Below, piece by piece: positions 63,374-64,000 of a stretch of DNA of 64,000 nucleotides; the first letter of the stretch is position 1; each line of letters opens with the position of its first letter. The DNA lies in assembly GCF_001913155.1 (NCBI RefSeq), contig NZ_CP018760.1, positions 2,790,001 to 2,854,000 on the forward strand, in the 5' to 3' direction. The notes under the pieces are model-generated. The model saw only the letters and a list, made by a program, of their open reading frames with translations, was not told the DNA's origin and did no database searches. A program made the position numbers and the translations under genes. The DNA is from Maribacter hydrothermalis (GTDB lineage: Bacteria; Bacteroidota; Bacteroidia; Flavobacteriales; Flavobacteriaceae).

Positions 63374-64000
63374 TTGAAAATACTCTTTATTCATAACAAT
63401 TACGCAAGTAACACTACAGGTGAGGAATACGCCGCAGAATCCTTAAAAGAAATTTTAGAGCAGAATGGCCATGAAGTAAAATGGTTTAGGCGTTTTTCTG
63501 ATGTGATTAATGATTCTTTTCTTAGAAAGGTGCAAGCTTTTTTTTCGGGTGTGTATAATCCTAGGGCAGTACATGAACTTAAAGTCTTGTTAGATGAATT
63601 TCAACCCGATGTAATTCAAGTTCAAAACTTATATCCTTTTATATCCCCTGGTATTGTAAAGACCATAAAACGTAGAGGTATACCCTTGGTAATGCGTTGC
63701 CCTAACTATCGTATTTTTTGCCCTACTGGCTTGCATTTAGACGGCCAAGGTGCTATTTGCGAAAAATGCCTAAGCGGAACACGGGAACTTAATTGTATTC
63801 TTAAGAATTGTGAAAATGATGTGCCCAAGAGTGTAGGCTATGCACTCCGTAATTTCTTGGCACGTACTTTTTGGCATGTTACTAGCGCTATGGACGCTTA
63901 CATTGTACAATCGGCTTTTCAGAAACAAAAATTTATAGATAATGGTATACCTGCAAACAAACTGTTTGTGTTACCAGGCTTAAGTTCAAAGAATAGTATT
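63374..64000 (+). CDS. Glycosyltransferase family 4, partial (runs off the window)
   Basis: The frame from TTG at 63374 is open for 209 codons to the last base. It starts MKILFIHNNYASNTTGEEYA and contains DVIQVQNLYPFISPGIV and the cysteine-containing NYRIFCPTGL ... ICEKCLSG ... LNC motif of a GT4 subgroup, then AYIVQSAFQKQKFIDNG and the interdomain VLPG. The donor domain lies beyond the window. Confidence 0.88.
   Translation, partial: MKILFIHNNYASNTTGEEYAAESLKEILEQNGHEVKWFRRFSDVINDSFLRKVQAFFSGVYNPRAVHELKVLLDEFQPDVIQVQNLYPFISPGIVKTIKRRGIPLVMRCPNYRIFCPTGLHLDGQGAICEKCLSGTRELNCILKNCENDVPKSVGYALRNFLARTFWHVTSAMDAYIVQSAFQKQKFIDNGIPANKLFVLPGLSSKNSI

Overview
The window looks like a chromosomal segment of a marine-type member of the Flavobacteriaceae (Bacteroidota). 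This rests on low GC, many proteins with the Bacteroidota lipoprotein signal form (K-rich start, hydrophobic stretch, S/T-C lipobox), promoter-like TAnnTTTG boxes instead of the E. coli -10, weak or absent Shine-Dalgarno sequences, and an ffh-folD gene pair. The genus is not determined. I see no rRNA, tRNA, IS element, prophage or CRISPR array.

Layout. 1-2.2 kb: an ECF sigma factor cut by the window edge, divergent from a large lipoprotein built of 4 + 3 internal repeats. 2.4-4.9 kb: ffh, folD and a 48-residue lipoprotein. 5.2-9.7 kb: a PAS histidine kinase, an esterase-like lipoprotein, an aldo/keto reductase and a small lipoprotein. 9.66-10.27 kb: a ParDE-type toxin-antitoxin pair with a palindromic operator. 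10.4-27 kb: mostly housekeeping and small-domain genes (glyoxalase-fold, DUF7218-like, hydrolase, HerA-like ATPase, queE, metalloprotease, methyltransferase, cysteine-cluster protein, ASCH protein, sterol desaturase, acyltransferase, NamZ-like, LolC/E-like permease, M20 peptidase, aldose epimerase, SRAP, TfoX-N). 26.2-29.8 kb: a sulfur-related group made of a SulP transporter, a persulfide-dioxygenase/rhodanese fusion and two tiny membrane proteins. 29.8-31.2 kb: an exonuclease/GIY-YIG fusion.

Two surface polysaccharide clusters fill most of the second half. Cluster 1 (31.6-47.4 kb) carries a WecA-like initiator, Wzx flippase, Wzy/ligase, GT4, alpha/alpha-toroid protein, WecG/TagA-type transferase, two tandem FemAB-like proteins, deacetylase, wecB, Wzz/tyrosine kinase and a GINT1-like protein. 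Two jelly-roll lyase-like lipoproteins follow on the opposite strand; one is frameshifted in an A9 run. Cluster 2 (55.1 kb to the right edge) starts with a second WecA paralogue and continues with flippase, polymerase, four glycosyltransferases and a TupA-like ATP-grasp protein; the last transferase runs off the edge. Between the clusters lie an uncharacterised gene and a NarX/NarL-type two-component system, preceded by two 7-2-7 palindromes that look like NarL-family binding sites.

Most notable non-coding features: a perfect 103-bp hairpin-rich repeat present twice, with at least four diverged relatives after genes; a 14-bp minisatellite (9 full copies) directly upstream of a sterol desaturase; several promoter boxes only 4 nt from the start codon, suggesting leaderless mRNAs; and a remnant of the wecG-like 3' end between the two femAB copies, which records how they were duplicated. 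I found no single convincing new biological system. The strongest candidates for follow-up are the repeat family, the slippage-prone lyase gene, the mosaic sensor kinase with its candidate operators, and the small-membrane-protein pair behind the persulfide dioxygenase.
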